DNA of 33,590 nt from the NCBI RefSeq assembly GCF_005502465.1, contig NZ_SCOT01000035.1, positions 1 through 33,590 on the forward strand, read 5' to 3'. Positions 16,077 to 25,022 of this stretch are shown piece by piece. Both the position numbers and the translations under genes were made by a program. How positions within the stretch are numbered: the stretch's first letter is position 1; every line of letters begins with the position of its first letter. A model generated the notes under the pieces. It was given only the letters and a program-made list of their open reading frames with translations, had not been told where the DNA came from and ran no database searches. The stretch is from Sphingopyxis sp. L1A2A (GTDB taxonomy: Bacteria; Pseudomonadota; Alphaproteobacteria; Sphingomonadales; Sphingomonadaceae).

Positions 16077-16959
16077 GTTGCTGCCGCTCGTCACGCTGGT
16101 TGGCGAGGCGTGGGACGATTATGGGCTGGTCGACAGCGGGGGCGGCCGCAAGCTCGAACGCTATGGCCGTTATCGTTTCATCCGCCCCGAACCGCAGGCA
16201 ATGTGGGCGCCCGCGCTCCCCGCCAGCGAATGGGAGGCGGCCGACGGCGAATTCATTCCGGCGTCCGACGATGATGGCGGCGGCCGCTGGTATTATAACA
16301 AACCGGTGCCGACCGAGGGCTGGCCGCTGGCGTGGCGCGAGGCGCGCTTCACCGCGCAATGCACCCCGTTTCGCCATCTGGGCTTTTTCCCCGACATGGC
16401 GCCGGTATGGGACTGGCTGCGCGAGCGCATCGCCGACAAGCCCGACCCGGCGTTCCTCAACCTGTTCGGCTATACCGGCGTCGGCAGCCAGGCGCTCGCG
16501 GCGGCGGGCGCGTCGGTGACCCATGTCGATGCGTCGAAGAAATCGGTGGGACAGGCGCGCGAAAATGCGGAACTCGCCGGCATGGCCGACAAGCCGGTGC
16601 GCTGGATTATCGACGATGCCGGCAAATTTACTGCGCGCGAGGTGCGGCGCCAGAAACGCTATGACGCGATCCTCCTTGATCCGCCGAAATTCGGGCGCGG
16701 TCCGACCGGCGAACGCTGGCAGCTTGAGGAGGGGCTGGCGCCGCTGCTGACCGATTGCCGCCAGTTGCTCGATGCCGACAGCCGGGCGTTGTTCCTGACC
16801 GTCTATGCCGTGCGCATGTCGGCGCTGGCGATCGGCGAGCTGCTCGCGCAGCTGTTCGCTGACCTGCCGGGACAGGTCGAATGCGGCGAGCTGGCGGTGC
16901 GCGAAGAGGCGCGGGGGCTGCTGCTGCCGACCGCGATTTTTGCGCGCTGGAGCCGCTGA
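16069..16959 (+). CDS. Class I SAM-dependent methyltransferase, RlmI/COG1092-like catalytic domain
   Basis: The 296-residue protein starts with a GTG at 16069 overlapping the thrC stop (an in-frame TTG at 16048 is an alternative). The SAM-binding motif I is NLFGYTGVGS (residues 131-140), followed by an acidic motif II in VTHVDASKKSV. Motif IV is LLDPPKFGRG (203-211). This combination is typical of 23S rRNA cytosine methyltransferases such as RlmI and the RlmL/RlmK C-terminal domain. The N-terminal PUA domain of RlmI is not evident, so the target is uncertain; rRNA is likely by family. It is last in the cox-thrC series. Confidence 0.88.
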   Translation: MAELLPLVTLVGEAWDDYGLVDSGGGRKLERYGRYRFIRPEPQAMWAPALPASEWEAADGEFIPASDDDGGGRWYYNKPVPTEGWPLAWREARFTAQCTPFRHLGFFPDMAPVWDWLRERIADKPDPAFLNLFGYTGVGSQALAAAGASVTHVDASKKSVGQARENAELAGMADKPVRWIIDDAGKFTAREVRRQKRYDAILLDPPKFGRGPTGERWQLEEGLAPLLTDCRQLLDADSRALFLTVYAVRMSALAIGELLAQLFADLPGQVECGELAVREEARGLLLPTAIFARWSR

Positions 16960-17043
16960 CGGTTTTCCGGCGCTGCGCTTTGCTGCATACGTTTGCGGCG
17001 CCAAAAACCGCAACATTGTGACCGAAATGCCACAGTCGATGCG

Positions 17044-17072
17044 TTGACAATGAGAACGTTCCCATTTAGATA
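17044..17072 (+). promoter_or_regulatory. Sigma-70 promoter of the TonB-receptor operon
   Basis: A consensus -35 TTGACA (17044-17049), exactly 17 bases and TAGATA (17067-17072) precede the TonB-dependent receptor by about 60 bases. Two palindromic operators overlap it, one filling the spacer and one covering the -10 end, so a bound repressor would block RNA polymerase. Confidence 0.85.
17049..17066 (+). promoter_or_regulatory. LacI-type operator O1
   Basis: AATGAGAACGTTCCCATT is an 18-bp palindrome with eight of nine base pairs matched, placed in the promoter spacer. The central AACGTT and flanking TG...CA match the general LacI/GalR operator pattern TGWNANCGNTNWCA with one mismatch. Confidence 0.75.
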
Positions 17073-17083
17073 ACGTTCACATT
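17066..17083 (+). promoter_or_regulatory. LacI-type operator O2
   Basis: TTAGATAACGTTCACATT overlaps the -10 box. Its centre lies 17 bp from that of O1. The right half-site (AATGTGAAC read on the minus strand) resembles both half-sites of O1, and GATAACGTTCACAT is identical to the site upstream of the GH3 gene. Confidence 0.75.
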
Positions 17084-17131
17084 GAGGAAATGCCGCCATT
17101 AAAAGAGCGGTGAATTTGGGGAGAATGACGG

Positions 17132-20125
17132 ATGCGGGCGTCTCAAAAGCATTGGCTTGGCAAGTTTCTGGTCGGCACGTCGGCCCTGTCGCTGATGGGC
17201 GCGGCGCAAACCGCCATGGCGCAGGACGCACCCGCGGACAGCGCCGTTGATGGCGATGAGATCGTCGTCACCGGGATCCGCGCCAGCCTGGCGGCTTCGG
17301 CCGACATCAAGCGCGAGGCGCAGGGTGTGGTCGATGCGATTTCAGCCGAGGACATCGGCAAATTCCCCGACACCAACCTTGCCGAATCACTGCAGCGCAT
17401 CACCGGCGTGTCGATCGACCGCTCGAACGGCGAAGGTTCGTTCGTGACGGTGCGCGGCTTCGGTCCCGAATTCAACCTGGTGACCCTCAACGGTCGTCAG
17501 ATGCCGACCTCGTCGCTGGGCGATGGCGCCAGCGCACCGTCGTCGCGGTCGTTCGATTTCGCCAACCTTGCGTCCGAAGGCGTCGCGGGGGTCGAGGTGT
17601 ACAAGACCGGCCGCGCCGCGATTGCGTCGGGCGGCATCGGCTCGTCGATCAACATCAAGACTCCGCGGCCGCTCGACAAGACGGGGCTGCGCGGCAGCTT
17701 GGCGGTCAAGGGCGTCTATGACAGCTCGCGCAACGAGGGCAATCCGATCACCCCCGAAGTGTCGGGCATCATCAGCACGACCTTTGCCGACGACCGCGTC
17801 GGCATCCTGCTGGTCGGGTCGTATCAGCGCCGCAAGGCGAGCGTGAACACCGCCAATGTCGGCTGGCGCGACGGTTATACCGGCGCCGAGAACAACTGGG
17901 GTTCGCTGGCGCAGCCGGGCGATCCGCGCTTTGCCAATATCACCAACCGTCCCGATGCGACCGACGTCTATCAGGTGCCGCAGAACGCATCCTATGACCT
18001 CAACGACATCGACCGCGAACGCTTCAACGGCCAGGCGGTGCTGCAATTCCGCCCGATCGATGCGCTGACCGCGACGCTCGACTACACCTATTCGCGCAAC
18101 ACCGTCGAAGTGCGCAACAGCAACGTCGGGGTGTGGTTCAACCACAACAACACGTCGAGCGCCTGGACCGACGGCCCTGTCGCCGGGCCGCTGTTCTATT
18201 CCGAAGCCTTTGCGGCCGCCGAACGCAAGGATTTGTCCTACGGCGGCGCGCTGACCGCCAACCGCAGCGAAAATCACTCGATCGGCGGCAATTTGACCTG
18301 GGAAGCGCCCGGCGGCGTGACGATGGCGCTCGACTATCACCACTCGACCGCGACGTCGAAACCGAGCAACAAATATGGCAGCAGCGTCGCCGTCGGCAAC
18401 GCGGTGTTCGGGGTCGTCAACCAGCGGATCAATTTCGAGAAGGATCTGCCGGTCATTTCCTATCAGATGGCGCCGGGCATCGACCCGCTGAACGCCTCGC
18501 TGATCACGCCCACGGGCAATGCCTTTCGCAACGCCTATTTCCGCAATGAAATCGATCAGATCCAGCTGCGTGGTCGCTACGAGCATGACGGTGGCTTCCT
18601 CGACAGCATCGATTTCGGCGTGTCCTATATCGATAGCAAGGTCCGTTCGGCCTATGGCTTCATCCAGAACGACAGCTGGGGCGGCGCCGGGCCGGCATCG
18701 GATATCCCCGACGACATTTTCACGCTCGCAACCCTGCCCGACAAGTTCAAGGGCGTGAGCGGCGCCGCAGACATCATCCCCAGCTTTTACAAGTTCGATT
18801 TCGAGCGGATGGTCGATCTGATCGATGGTCTCTACGGCACGTGCAACGGTGCGGGGTCGGCCGACACCTGCCTCGCCAACTACACCACCGACCGGCGCCT
18901 CAATGAAAAGACGCTTTCGCCCTATCTGCAAGTTTCGACCAAGTTCGACGTCGGTGCCGGTGAAGCGCATCTGACCGCCGGGGTGCGTTATGAGGATACG
19001 ATCGTCGATGCCACCGCGCTGGTGCCGATCCCGACCGGCACCCGTTGGGTCGCCGCGAACGAATTCGGGGTGATCTTTGGCCCGACGAGCGATTTTACGC
19101 GCTTCAAAGGCAGCTATGATCATTGGCTCCCCGCGGTCGATTTCGACATCGAGCCGATCGAAAATGTCAAACTGCGCGCTTCGTACAGCCATACGATCAC
19201 GCGTCCCGATTATGCGAGCATGCAGGGCGGGCGGACAATCGATCAGCTGTTCCGCATCGGCGGTGGTACGGGTAGTCAGGGCAACCCCGGCCTGCTGCCC
19301 TATAAGTCGAAGAATATCGACCTGTCGGCCGAATGGTATTATGCGCGCGAAAGCTATATTTCGGCGGGCTTCTTTCACAAGCGCGTGTCGAATTTCCTGT
19401 CGACGACGCGCGTCGATGCCAATGCGTTCGGGCTGACCAACCCGGCCGACGGCCCGCGCTTTCGCGCCGCGGTCGCGGCGCGCGGCGCCAATGCCGGGGC
19501 CAATGATCTGCGCGACTTCATTCTGCGCAACTATGCCGCGTCGGTGCGCGTGAATCGCGACGCCAACGGCAATCCGGTGCTCGATGCCAGCGGCTTCTGG
19601 ACCGGCGACATTTTTGGACTGGCCGAGGACGCGCCGCTGAACTTTGAAATCACGACGCCGATCAACAGCGACCAGTCGGCGAAGATCCACGGTTTCGAGC
19701 TCGCGCTGCAACATAGTTTTTGGGACACGGGGTTCGGCGTCATTCTGAACTATACGATCGTCAACGGCGACGCGACCTATGACAATGCCCAGCCGTCGTC
19801 GGTGCCGCAGTTTGCGCTGACCGGGCTCAGTGACAGCGCCAATGCCGTGCTCTATTACGACAAGGGTCCGCTCCAGGCGCGCGTCGCGTGGAACTGGCGC
19901 GACAAATTCCTGGCAGGGACGGGGCCGAACCCCTTCTATGTCGAGGAATATTGGCAGATCGACGCCAGCGCGAGCTATGAATTCATCCCCGGCTTCACCG
20001 CCTTTGTCGAGGCGATCAACCTGACCGGCGAAAGCCGCCGCGGCCACCTCCGGTCGGAAAATAACGCCGCTTTCGCATCGCCGGGTTATGCCCGTTACGC
20101 GGCGGGGGTCCGGTTCAGCTTCTGA
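17132..20125 (+). CDS. TonB-dependent receptor, probable oligosaccharide importer
   Basis: The 997-residue outer-membrane receptor begins behind a strong GGGGAGA site with a signal peptide cut after TAMA (about residue 30). A TonB-box-like DEIVVTGIR lies at 42-50. The plug domain (about 60-180) contains the family stretches DTNLAESLQRITGVSI and VTVRGFGPEFNLVTLNG. A long 22-strand-type barrel follows and ends in Phe (GVRFSF), as beta-barrel proteins need. The plug sequence (SAEDIGKFPDTNLAESLQRI) is of the type found in Caulobacter, Xanthomonas and sphingomonads next to glycoside hydrolases and halogenases. Import of beta-glucan oligosaccharides is inferred from the GH16 and GH3 genes nearby. 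It is the first gene of the locus, under two LacI-type operators. Confidence 0.94.
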   Translation: MRASQKHWLGKFLVGTSALSLMGAAQTAMAQDAPADSAVDGDEIVVTGIRASLAASADIKREAQGVVDAISAEDIGKFPDTNLAESLQRITGVSIDRSNGEGSFVTVRGFGPEFNLVTLNGRQMPTSSLGDGASAPSSRSFDFANLASEGVAGVEVYKTGRAAIASGGIGSSINIKTPRPLDKTGLRGSLAVKGVYDSSRNEGNPITPEVSGIISTTFADDRVGILLVGSYQRRKASVNTANVGWRDGYTGAENNWGSLAQPGDPRFANITNRPDATDVYQVPQNASYDLNDIDRERFNGQAVLQFRPIDALTATLDYTYSRNTVEVRNSNVGVWFNHNNTSSAWTDGPVAGPLFYSEAFAAAERKDLSYGGALTANRSENHSIGGNLTWEAPGGVTMALDYHHSTATSKPSNKYGSSVAVGNAVFGVVNQRINFEKDLPVISYQMAPGIDPLNASLITPTGNAFRNAYFRNEIDQIQLRGRYEHDGGFLDSIDFGVSYIDSKVRSAYGFIQNDSWGGAGPASDIPDDIFTLATLPDKFKGVSGAADIIPSFYKFDFERMVDLIDGLYGTCNGAGSADTCLANYTTDRRLNEKTLSPYLQVSTKFDVGAGEAHLTAGVRYEDTIVDATALVPIPTGTRWVAANEFGVIFGPTSDFTRFKGSYDHWLPAVDFDIEPIENVKLRASYSHTITRPDYASMQGGRTIDQLFRIGGGTGSQGNPGLLPYKSKNIDLSAEWYYARESYISAGFFHKRVSNFLSTTRVDANAFGLTNPADGPRFRAAVAARGANAGANDLRDFILRNYAASVRVNRDANGNPVLDASGFWTGDIFGLAEDAPLNFEITTPINSDQSAKIHGFELALQHSFWDTGFGVILNYTIVNGDATYDNAQPSSVPQFALTGLSDSANAVLYYDKGPLQARVAWNWRDKFLAGTGPNPFYVEEYWQIDASASYEFIPGFTAFVEAINLTGESRRGHLRSENNAAFASPGYARYAAGVRFSF

Positions 20126-20160
20126 CGCGGGCGGGCTGTGCCCGCCGGGTCGCAGGCGGG

Positions 20161-20191
20161 AGAGCCGCTCCTTTTCGAAGGGCGGCTCTTT
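20161..20191 (+). terminator. Attenuator-like hairpin after the TonB-receptor gene
   Basis: AGAGCCGC (20161-20168) pairs with GCGGCTCT (20182-20189), extended inside by CCTT/AAGG around a TTCG tetraloop, and TTT follows. It sits 35 bases past the receptor stop. Its T-run is short, so it is probably a partial terminator that makes receptor mRNA exceed that of the downstream genes. Confidence 0.7.
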
Positions 20192-20231
20192 CGCGTGACG
20201 GCGGCGGGATGCTGGCTTAGGATCGACGGCA

Positions 20232-21767
20232 ATGGACAAAGCGATCGAGAGGGTGGTCATTGTTGGCGGCGGCACCGCCGGCTGGCTCGCGGCCTCGCTG
20301 CTCGCCGCCTCGCGGCACGGGGTGTCGGAGCGGTTGTCGGTGACCCTGATCGAAGCGCCCGACATTCCAACCATCGGCGTCGGCGAAGGCACCTGGCCGA
20401 CGATGCGCGACACGCTGGCGCGCATCGGGATCGGCGAGGCCGAATTTCTGACCGCGTGCGACGGGTCGTTCAAGCAAGGCTCGCGCTTCGATGGCTGGGT
20501 CACCGGCGCTGCGGATGATCGCTACCTCCACCCTTTCACCCCGCCGCCGGCGATGCCGACGCGCGAGCTGCTGGCGGCGTGGCAGGCGGAGGCGCCCGAT
20601 GTGCCGTTCGCCGCGGCGATATGTGCGCAGGCGCAGGTCTGCGATCTCGACCTTGCACCGCGTCAGCGGTCGATGCCCGATTATCAGGGCGCCGCCAATT
20701 ATGCCTATCATCTCGACGCGGGGAAATTTGCCGCGCTGCTCGCCTCGCACGCGGTAAAGCGGCTGGGCGTCCGGCATGTCGCGGACCATGTCACCGACGT
20801 CCAGCGCGACGGCGAGGGCGGCATCGCATCGGTCGCGACGCGGCAGCATGGCGACATCGACGGCGACCTGTTCATCGATTGCAGCGGCCATGCGGCGCTG
20901 CTGATCGGCGGCCATCTCGGCGTTGAGTGGATCGACCGCAGCGACATTTTGTTCAACGACCGCGCACTCGCGGCGCAGGTGCCGGTCGCGCCGGGGAGCC
21001 CGATCGCGTCGCAGACCGTGGCGACCGCGCACGCTGCGGGCTGGATCTGGGACATTGGCCTGCCCGGGCGGCGCGGCATCGGCTGTGTCTATGCCAGCCG
21101 GTTCATCGACGATGATGCGGCGGAGGCGGAGTTGCGCGCCTATATCGCGCGCGTCCTGCCGGGTGCCCCCGATGTTCCGGCGCGGCGGCTGAGCTTTCCG
21201 ACCGGGCATCGGGCGCGTTTCTGGGAGGGCAATTGCGTCGCCATCGGCCTGTCGGCAGGGTTCATCGAACCGCTCGAAGCGTCGGCGATCGTGATGATCG
21301 AATTGTCGCTGCGCGCGCTGATCGACAATTTTCCGGCGAGCCGCGCCGCGATGCCGATCCACGCCGACCGCTTCAACGATCTGTTCCGTTATCGCTGGGA
21401 CCGCATCGTCGATTTCCTCAAGCTCCATTATGCGCTCAGCCAGCGCACTGAGCCCTATTGGCTGGCACAGCGCGACCCGGCGCATCTGCCGCCGCGGCTG
21501 GCCGAGCAGTTGCAGCTGTGGCGCGACCAGCCGCCGTCGGTGTGGGATTTCCCGCGCGTCGACGAAATTTTCTCGGCCGAAAGCCACCAATATATTCTCT
21601 ATGGCATGGGCTTTCCGGTGCCGTCCGATCTGGCGCCCGCGGACCGTGCCAGCGCCGCGCTCGCCGAAACCCGCCAGCGCGCCCGCGCGCTCGCCGCCGC
21701 CCTGCCTGCCAATCGCGATTATCTCGATGCGCTCCAGCCCCCGACCGGCGCCCTGGCCGCGCGATAG
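20232..21767 (+). CDS. Tryptophan-halogenase-family flavoprotein 1
   Basis: The 511-residue FAD protein has the N-terminal nucleotide-binding GGGTAGW motif (about residues 12-18) and VGEGTWPTM. The lysine in [11 protein letters not shown] (K81) aligns with the halogenase catalytic lysine, and [15 protein letters not shown] carries the conserved Glu (E346). The WxWxIP motif is altered to WIWDIG (271-276), with Gly where Pro is expected. Halogenases use reduced FAD, O2 and halide to make hypohalous acid that acts through the lysine. Such proteins near TonB receptors in Caulobacter, Brevundimonas and Xanthomonas are known; some of that group favour bromination of indoles, but natural substrates are unknown. 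No flavin reductase gene is in the window. SapC follows after 12 bases. Confidence 0.88.
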   Translation: MDKAIERVVIVGGGTAGWLAASLLAASRHGVSERLSVTLIEAPDIPTIGVGEGTWPTMRDTLARIGIGEAEFLTACDGSFKQGSRFDGWVTGAADDRYLHPFTPPPAMPTRELLAAWQAEAPDVPFAAAICAQAQVCDLDLAPRQRSMPDYQGAANYAYHLDAGKFAALLASHAVKRLGVRHVADHVTDVQRDGEGGIASVATRQHGDIDGDLFIDCSGHAALLIGGHLGVEWIDRSDILFNDRALAAQVPVAPGSPIASQTVATAHAAGWIWDIGLPGRRGIGCVYASRFIDDDAAEAELRAYIARVLPGAPDVPARRLSFPTGHRARFWEGNCVAIGLSAGFIEPLEASAIVMIELSLRALIDNFPASRAAMPIHADRFNDLFRYRWDRIVDFLKLHYALSQRTEPYWLAQRDPAHLPPRLAEQLQLWRDQPPSVWDFPRVDEIFSAESHQYILYGMGFPVPSDLAPADRASAALAETRQRARALAAALPANRDYLDALQPPTGALAAR

Positions 21768-21779
21768 GAAAGAGTTTTG

Positions 21780-22499
21780 ATGCCCCGCCACGCCGTCCTC
21801 GACAAAGACCTCCACCGCGACCTGCGCGTCCGTGCCGAAGCGGGCGCTGCGCTGGGCGATGACGCGATGGCGGTGCTGACGGTGCCGAGCGAATTTCGCC
21901 GGGTGCAGGCGCATTTTCCGATCCTGTTCCGCCGCGAAACCGGGCGCGACGATTTCACCGCGATGGCGCTGTTCGGGTTCGAGACCGGCGAGAATCTGTT
22001 CCTCGCCGGCGGGCGCTGGGACGCGCGCTACCGCCCGCTGTCGCTGGCCGTCCAGCCGTTCCTGATCGGTCGGCCCGCGAACGGCGACGGGCCGGGGCAG
22101 GTGCATATAGACCTCGACCACCCGCGCATCGCCGCGGCGGGTGACGGGGTGCGGCTGTTCGACAGCGATGGCATGGCGACGCCGTTTCTGGAGGCGATGG
22201 CCGAACGGCTCGGCGACCTTGATGAGGGGTATCGGGACAGCACCGCCTTTTACGCGGCGCTGCGGGCTTATGACCTGCTCGAACCCTTCAGCCTCGAAGT
22301 GACGCTCGACGATGGCGCGAAACATTCGCTCGTCGGTTTTCATATCATCGACGAGGCCCGGGTGCGCGCGCTGGGCGGCGATGCGCTTGCCGCGCTGCAC
22401 GCCGCCGGGCATCTGATGCCGATGTTCATGGCAATGGCGTCGCTGTCGCAATTGTCGGTGCTGGTCGAACGCAAGAACCGCAGGCTCGGTGGTGGCTGA
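21780..22499 (+). CDS. SapC family protein
   Basis: The 239-residue soluble protein begins at the ATG at 21780 behind GGAAAGAG. Stretches such as MAVLTVPSEFRRVQAHFPILFRR (shortened here to VPSEFRRVQAHFPILFR), FGFETGENLFL and the ending FMAMASLSQLSVLVERKNRR follow the SapC/PF07277 family. That family was named from a Campylobacter S-layer-associated gene, but its biochemical function is not established. In alphaproteobacteria and Xanthomonas it is regularly found between halogenase and cupin-like genes. No signal peptide is seen. Its stop overlaps the next gene by 8 bases. Confidence 0.88.
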   Translation: MPRHAVLDKDLHRDLRVRAEAGAALGDDAMAVLTVPSEFRRVQAHFPILFRRETGRDDFTAMALFGFETGENLFLAGGRWDARYRPLSLAVQPFLIGRPANGDGPGQVHIDLDHPRIAAAGDGVRLFDSDGMATPFLEAMAERLGDLDEGYRDSTAFYAALRAYDLLEPFSLEVTLDDGAKHSLVGFHIIDEARVRALGGDALAALHAAGHLMPMFMAMASLSQLSVLVERKNRRLGGG

Positions 22500-23523
22500 G
22501 CAGGACGGCGCCATCTACGACCGCCTGACGCGGGTGCCCGAGCGTGACTGGGACAAAAACGCCGGGCTCGACGCCCTGCTGAATGGCGCGCGCGAACCGT
22601 TTGTCTTGCGAGGATTCGTCGCCGACTGGCCGCTGGTGCAGGCGGGTCAGCGATCGGCGGCCGACGCGCGGCGTTATCTGCTCGATCATGCGCGCGACCG
22701 CCCGTTCACCGTGTCGATCGGCCCCCCGGGGCACGACGGGCGGCTGTTCTACGATGCCGACATGGCGATGAATTTTCGCACCGGCACCGGCAAGCTCGGC
22801 GATATTTTCGCGGGCATCGAGGCCAGCGAGGCGCAGGACGATCCGCGCACCGTCTATCTCGGCTCGATCGACATCCCGGCACATTTCGACGGTCTGGACG
22901 AAGCCAACCCCATCGATCTTGGCGACCGCGATCCGTTGCACAGCGTCTGGATCGGTACCCGCACCCGGATCGCGGCGCACAATGATTTTCCCGACAATCT
23001 GGCCTGCTGCGCCGCCGGGCGCCGCCGCTTCACGCTGTTCCCGCCCAGCCAGTTTCGCAATCTGTATCTGGGGCCGATCGACAACACCCCCGCGGGGCGG
23101 GCGGTCAGCATGGTCGATTTCGACGCCCCCGATCTGGCGGCGCACCCCGGCTTCGTCGCCGCGATGGCCGAGGCGCAAACGGTCGAGCTCGACCCCGGCG
23201 ACGCGATCTTCATCCCGTCGATGTGGTGGCACCATGTCGAGGGGCTGGCGCCGTTCAACATCCTGGTCAATTATTGGTGGCGCGACACCCCCGCGTGGCT
23301 GGGCCAGCCGCAGGAGGCGCTGAACCACGCGATCCTCGCGATCCGCGACCTTGCCCCCGAGGACAAGGCGATCTGGCGCGAGATGTTCGATCATTATGTT
23401 TTCGCCAACGACGGCCGGGTGACCGACCATATTCCGCCCGCCGCGCGCAGCGTGCTGGCCCCGCTCACTTCCGAGAGTGCGGGGCGGCTGCGCGCCTTTT
23501 TGTTGAGAGCGCTGAACCGATGA
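22492..23523 (+). CDS. Cupin-like (cupin_8/JmjC-type) Fe(II)-dependent oxygenase-like protein
   Basis: The roughly 343-residue protein starts with GTG at 22492 (GTG at 22489 is equally possible), overlapping the SapC stop. The double-stranded beta-helix iron site is readable: AAHNDFPDN gives H163 and D165, and FIPSMWWHHVEGL gives the distal His (H247). FKLFPP-like text (here RRFTLFPPSQ) and LVNYWW are typical of JmjC/FIH-type 2-oxoglutarate hydroxylases. Known relatives hydroxylate protein side chains or tRNA bases, but the target here is unknown. Position between SapC and the second halogenase, with an ATGA overlap to the latter, points to a shared pathway. Confidence 0.88.
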   Translation: MAEQDGAIYDRLTRVPERDWDKNAGLDALLNGAREPFVLRGFVADWPLVQAGQRSAADARRYLLDHARDRPFTVSIGPPGHDGRLFYDADMAMNFRTGTGKLGDIFAGIEASEAQDDPRTVYLGSIDIPAHFDGLDEANPIDLGDRDPLHSVWIGTRTRIAAHNDFPDNLACCAAGRRRFTLFPPSQFRNLYLGPIDNTPAGRAVSMVDFDAPDLAAHPGFVAAMAEAQTVELDPGDAIFIPSMWWHHVEGLAPFNILVNYWWRDTPAWLGQPQEALNHAILAIRDLAPEDKAIWREMFDHYVFANDGRVTDHIPPAARSVLAPLTSESAGRLRAFLLRALNR

Positions 23524-25022
23524 ACCAGGACAAGCCGATCCAGCGTATCGTCATAGCGGGCGGCGGCACCGCGGGATGGATGGCCGCCGCGGCGATCGCG
23601 CGCACCCTTGGCCGCACGGTCGACCTGACGCTGGTCGAGTCCGAGGTGATCGGGACGATCGGGGTCGGCGAATCGACGATCCCGCCCTTGGTCAATTTTA
23701 ACCGGCTGCTCGGCATCAACGAAGCCGATTTCATGCGCGCGACGCAAGCAACCTTCAAACTCGGCATTTTGTTCGACGACTGGAAAGACGTCGGCTCGCG
23801 CTATTTTCACAGCTTTGGGCTGACCGGCAAGGATCATTGGTCGGCGGGCTTCCAGCATTTCTGGCTCTATGGCCGCACCAAGGGGCATGACCAGCCCTAT
23901 GACGATTATTGCATGGAATTGGTCGCGGCGCTGGAGGGCAAGTTCGCGCATCTGCCCGGCGACCGGATGAATTACGCCTATCAGCTCGATTCAGGACTCT
24001 ACGCGCGCTTCCTGCGCCAGATGGCCGAAGGTGACGGCACCAAGCGGGTCGAGGGCAAGATCGCGCGCGTCGAGCTGAACAGCGAAAGCGGCGATATCGC
24101 GGCGCTGGTACTGGACGGCGAGCGGCGGATCGAAGGCGACCTGTTCCTCGACTGCACCGGCTTTCGCGCTTTGCTCATCGAGGGCGCGCTGCACGCGGGT
24201 TTTGACGACTGGACCCATTGGTTGCCGTGCGACGCCGCGATCGCGCTCCAGACCCCCAATGTCCGCCCGCCGGTGCCGTACACGCGCGCGATGGCGCATG
24301 ATGCCGGCTGGCAATGGCGCATCCCGCTCCAGCACCGCACCGGCAACGGCATCGTCTATTGCAGCCGCTATCTTGACCGCGATGCCGCGCTCGACCGGCT
24401 GCTCGGCAATGTCGAGGGCGAGGTACTGACCGAACCCAATTTCCTGCGCTTCGCGGCGGGGGCGCGGCGCCAGCAATGGCATCGCAACTGTATCGCGGTC
24501 GGGCTGTCGGGCGGGTTCATGGAGCCGCTCGAATCGACCAGCATCCATTTGATCCAGCGTTCGGTGCTTCGCTTTATCCGCCTGCTGCCGCACGGCCGGG
24601 TCAGCGCGCGCGACATCGCCGAATATAACGATCAGCAGATGCAGGATATGGAGCAGATCCGCGACTTTCTGGTCCTGCATTACAAGGCCACCGACCGCCG
24701 CGACAGCGCTTTTTGGCGCCAGTGCGCCGCCATGCCGATCCCCGACACGCTCGAACAAAAGATCGAGCTGTTCCGCGAAACCGGTCGGGTGTTCCGACGC
24801 AATGAGGAATTGTTCGCCGAAAACAGCTGGGTACAGGTCATGATGGGGCAGGGGATTGCACCGCAAAGCCATCATCCGATCGCCGAAAAACTGCGCGATG
24901 ACGAGCTTGAGCGGCTGCTCGAAACGATCCGCGCCGAGGTGCAGCAGACCGTCGCCAAGCTGCCCGCGCACGGGGATTATGTCGCACGCTATTGCGGCGC
25001 AGTCGTGCCGCAGGCGGCGTGA
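23520..25022 (+). CDS. Tryptophan-halogenase-family flavoprotein 2 (canonical motifs)
   Basis: The 500-residue protein keeps all halogenase marks. GGGTAGW lies at about residues 14-20 and GVGESTIPPL at 48-57. The catalytic lysine K80 lies in ATFKLGILFDDW, WQWRIP at 264-269, and the conserved Glu E335 in GLSGGFMEPLESTSIHL. This is closer to the PrnA/RebH pattern than halogenase 1. It starts in an ATGA overlap with the cupin-like gene and its TGA overlaps the GH16 start by one base. It probably acts in the cytosol (no signal peptide) and needs FADH2 from a reductase encoded elsewhere. The substrate is unknown; free tryptophan is not assured, since relatives from similar loci act on indole or larger substrates. 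Confidence 0.92.
   Translation: MNQDKPIQRIVIAGGGTAGWMAAAAIARTLGRTVDLTLVESEVIGTIGVGESTIPPLVNFNRLLGINEADFMRATQATFKLGILFDDWKDVGSRYFHSFGLTGKDHWSAGFQHFWLYGRTKGHDQPYDDYCMELVAALEGKFAHLPGDRMNYAYQLDSGLYARFLRQMAEGDGTKRVEGKIARVELNSESGDIAALVLDGERRIEGDLFLDCTGFRALLIEGALHAGFDDWTHWLPCDAAIALQTPNVRPPVPYTRAMAHDAGWQWRIPLQHRTGNGIVYCSRYLDRDAALDRLLGNVEGEVLTEPNFLRFAAGARRQQWHRNCIAVGLSGGFMEPLESTSIHLIQRSVLRFIRLLPHGRVSARDIAEYNDQQMQDMEQIRDFLVLHYKATDRRDSAFWRQCAAMPIPDTLEQKIELFRETGRVFRRNEELFAENSWVQVMMGQGIAPQSHHPIAEKLRDDELERLLETIRAEVQQTVAKLPAHGDYVARYCGAVVPQAA

Noticed and set aside
13977..16094. 705-residue minus-strand open frame across surf1 and thrC
   Set aside because: Antisense to two recognised genes, Arg/His/Asp-rich and without motifs.
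17387..20503. 1038-residue minus-strand open frame across the TonB receptor
   Set aside because: Antisense shadow of a clear receptor gene; no family motif or ribosome-binding site.
20232..25022. Block as a classical halogenated natural-product cluster (pyrrolnitrin or rebeccamycin type)
   Set aside because: No polyketide, peptide synthetase, indole-oxidising or tailoring genes are present, and neighbours are carbohydrate genes.
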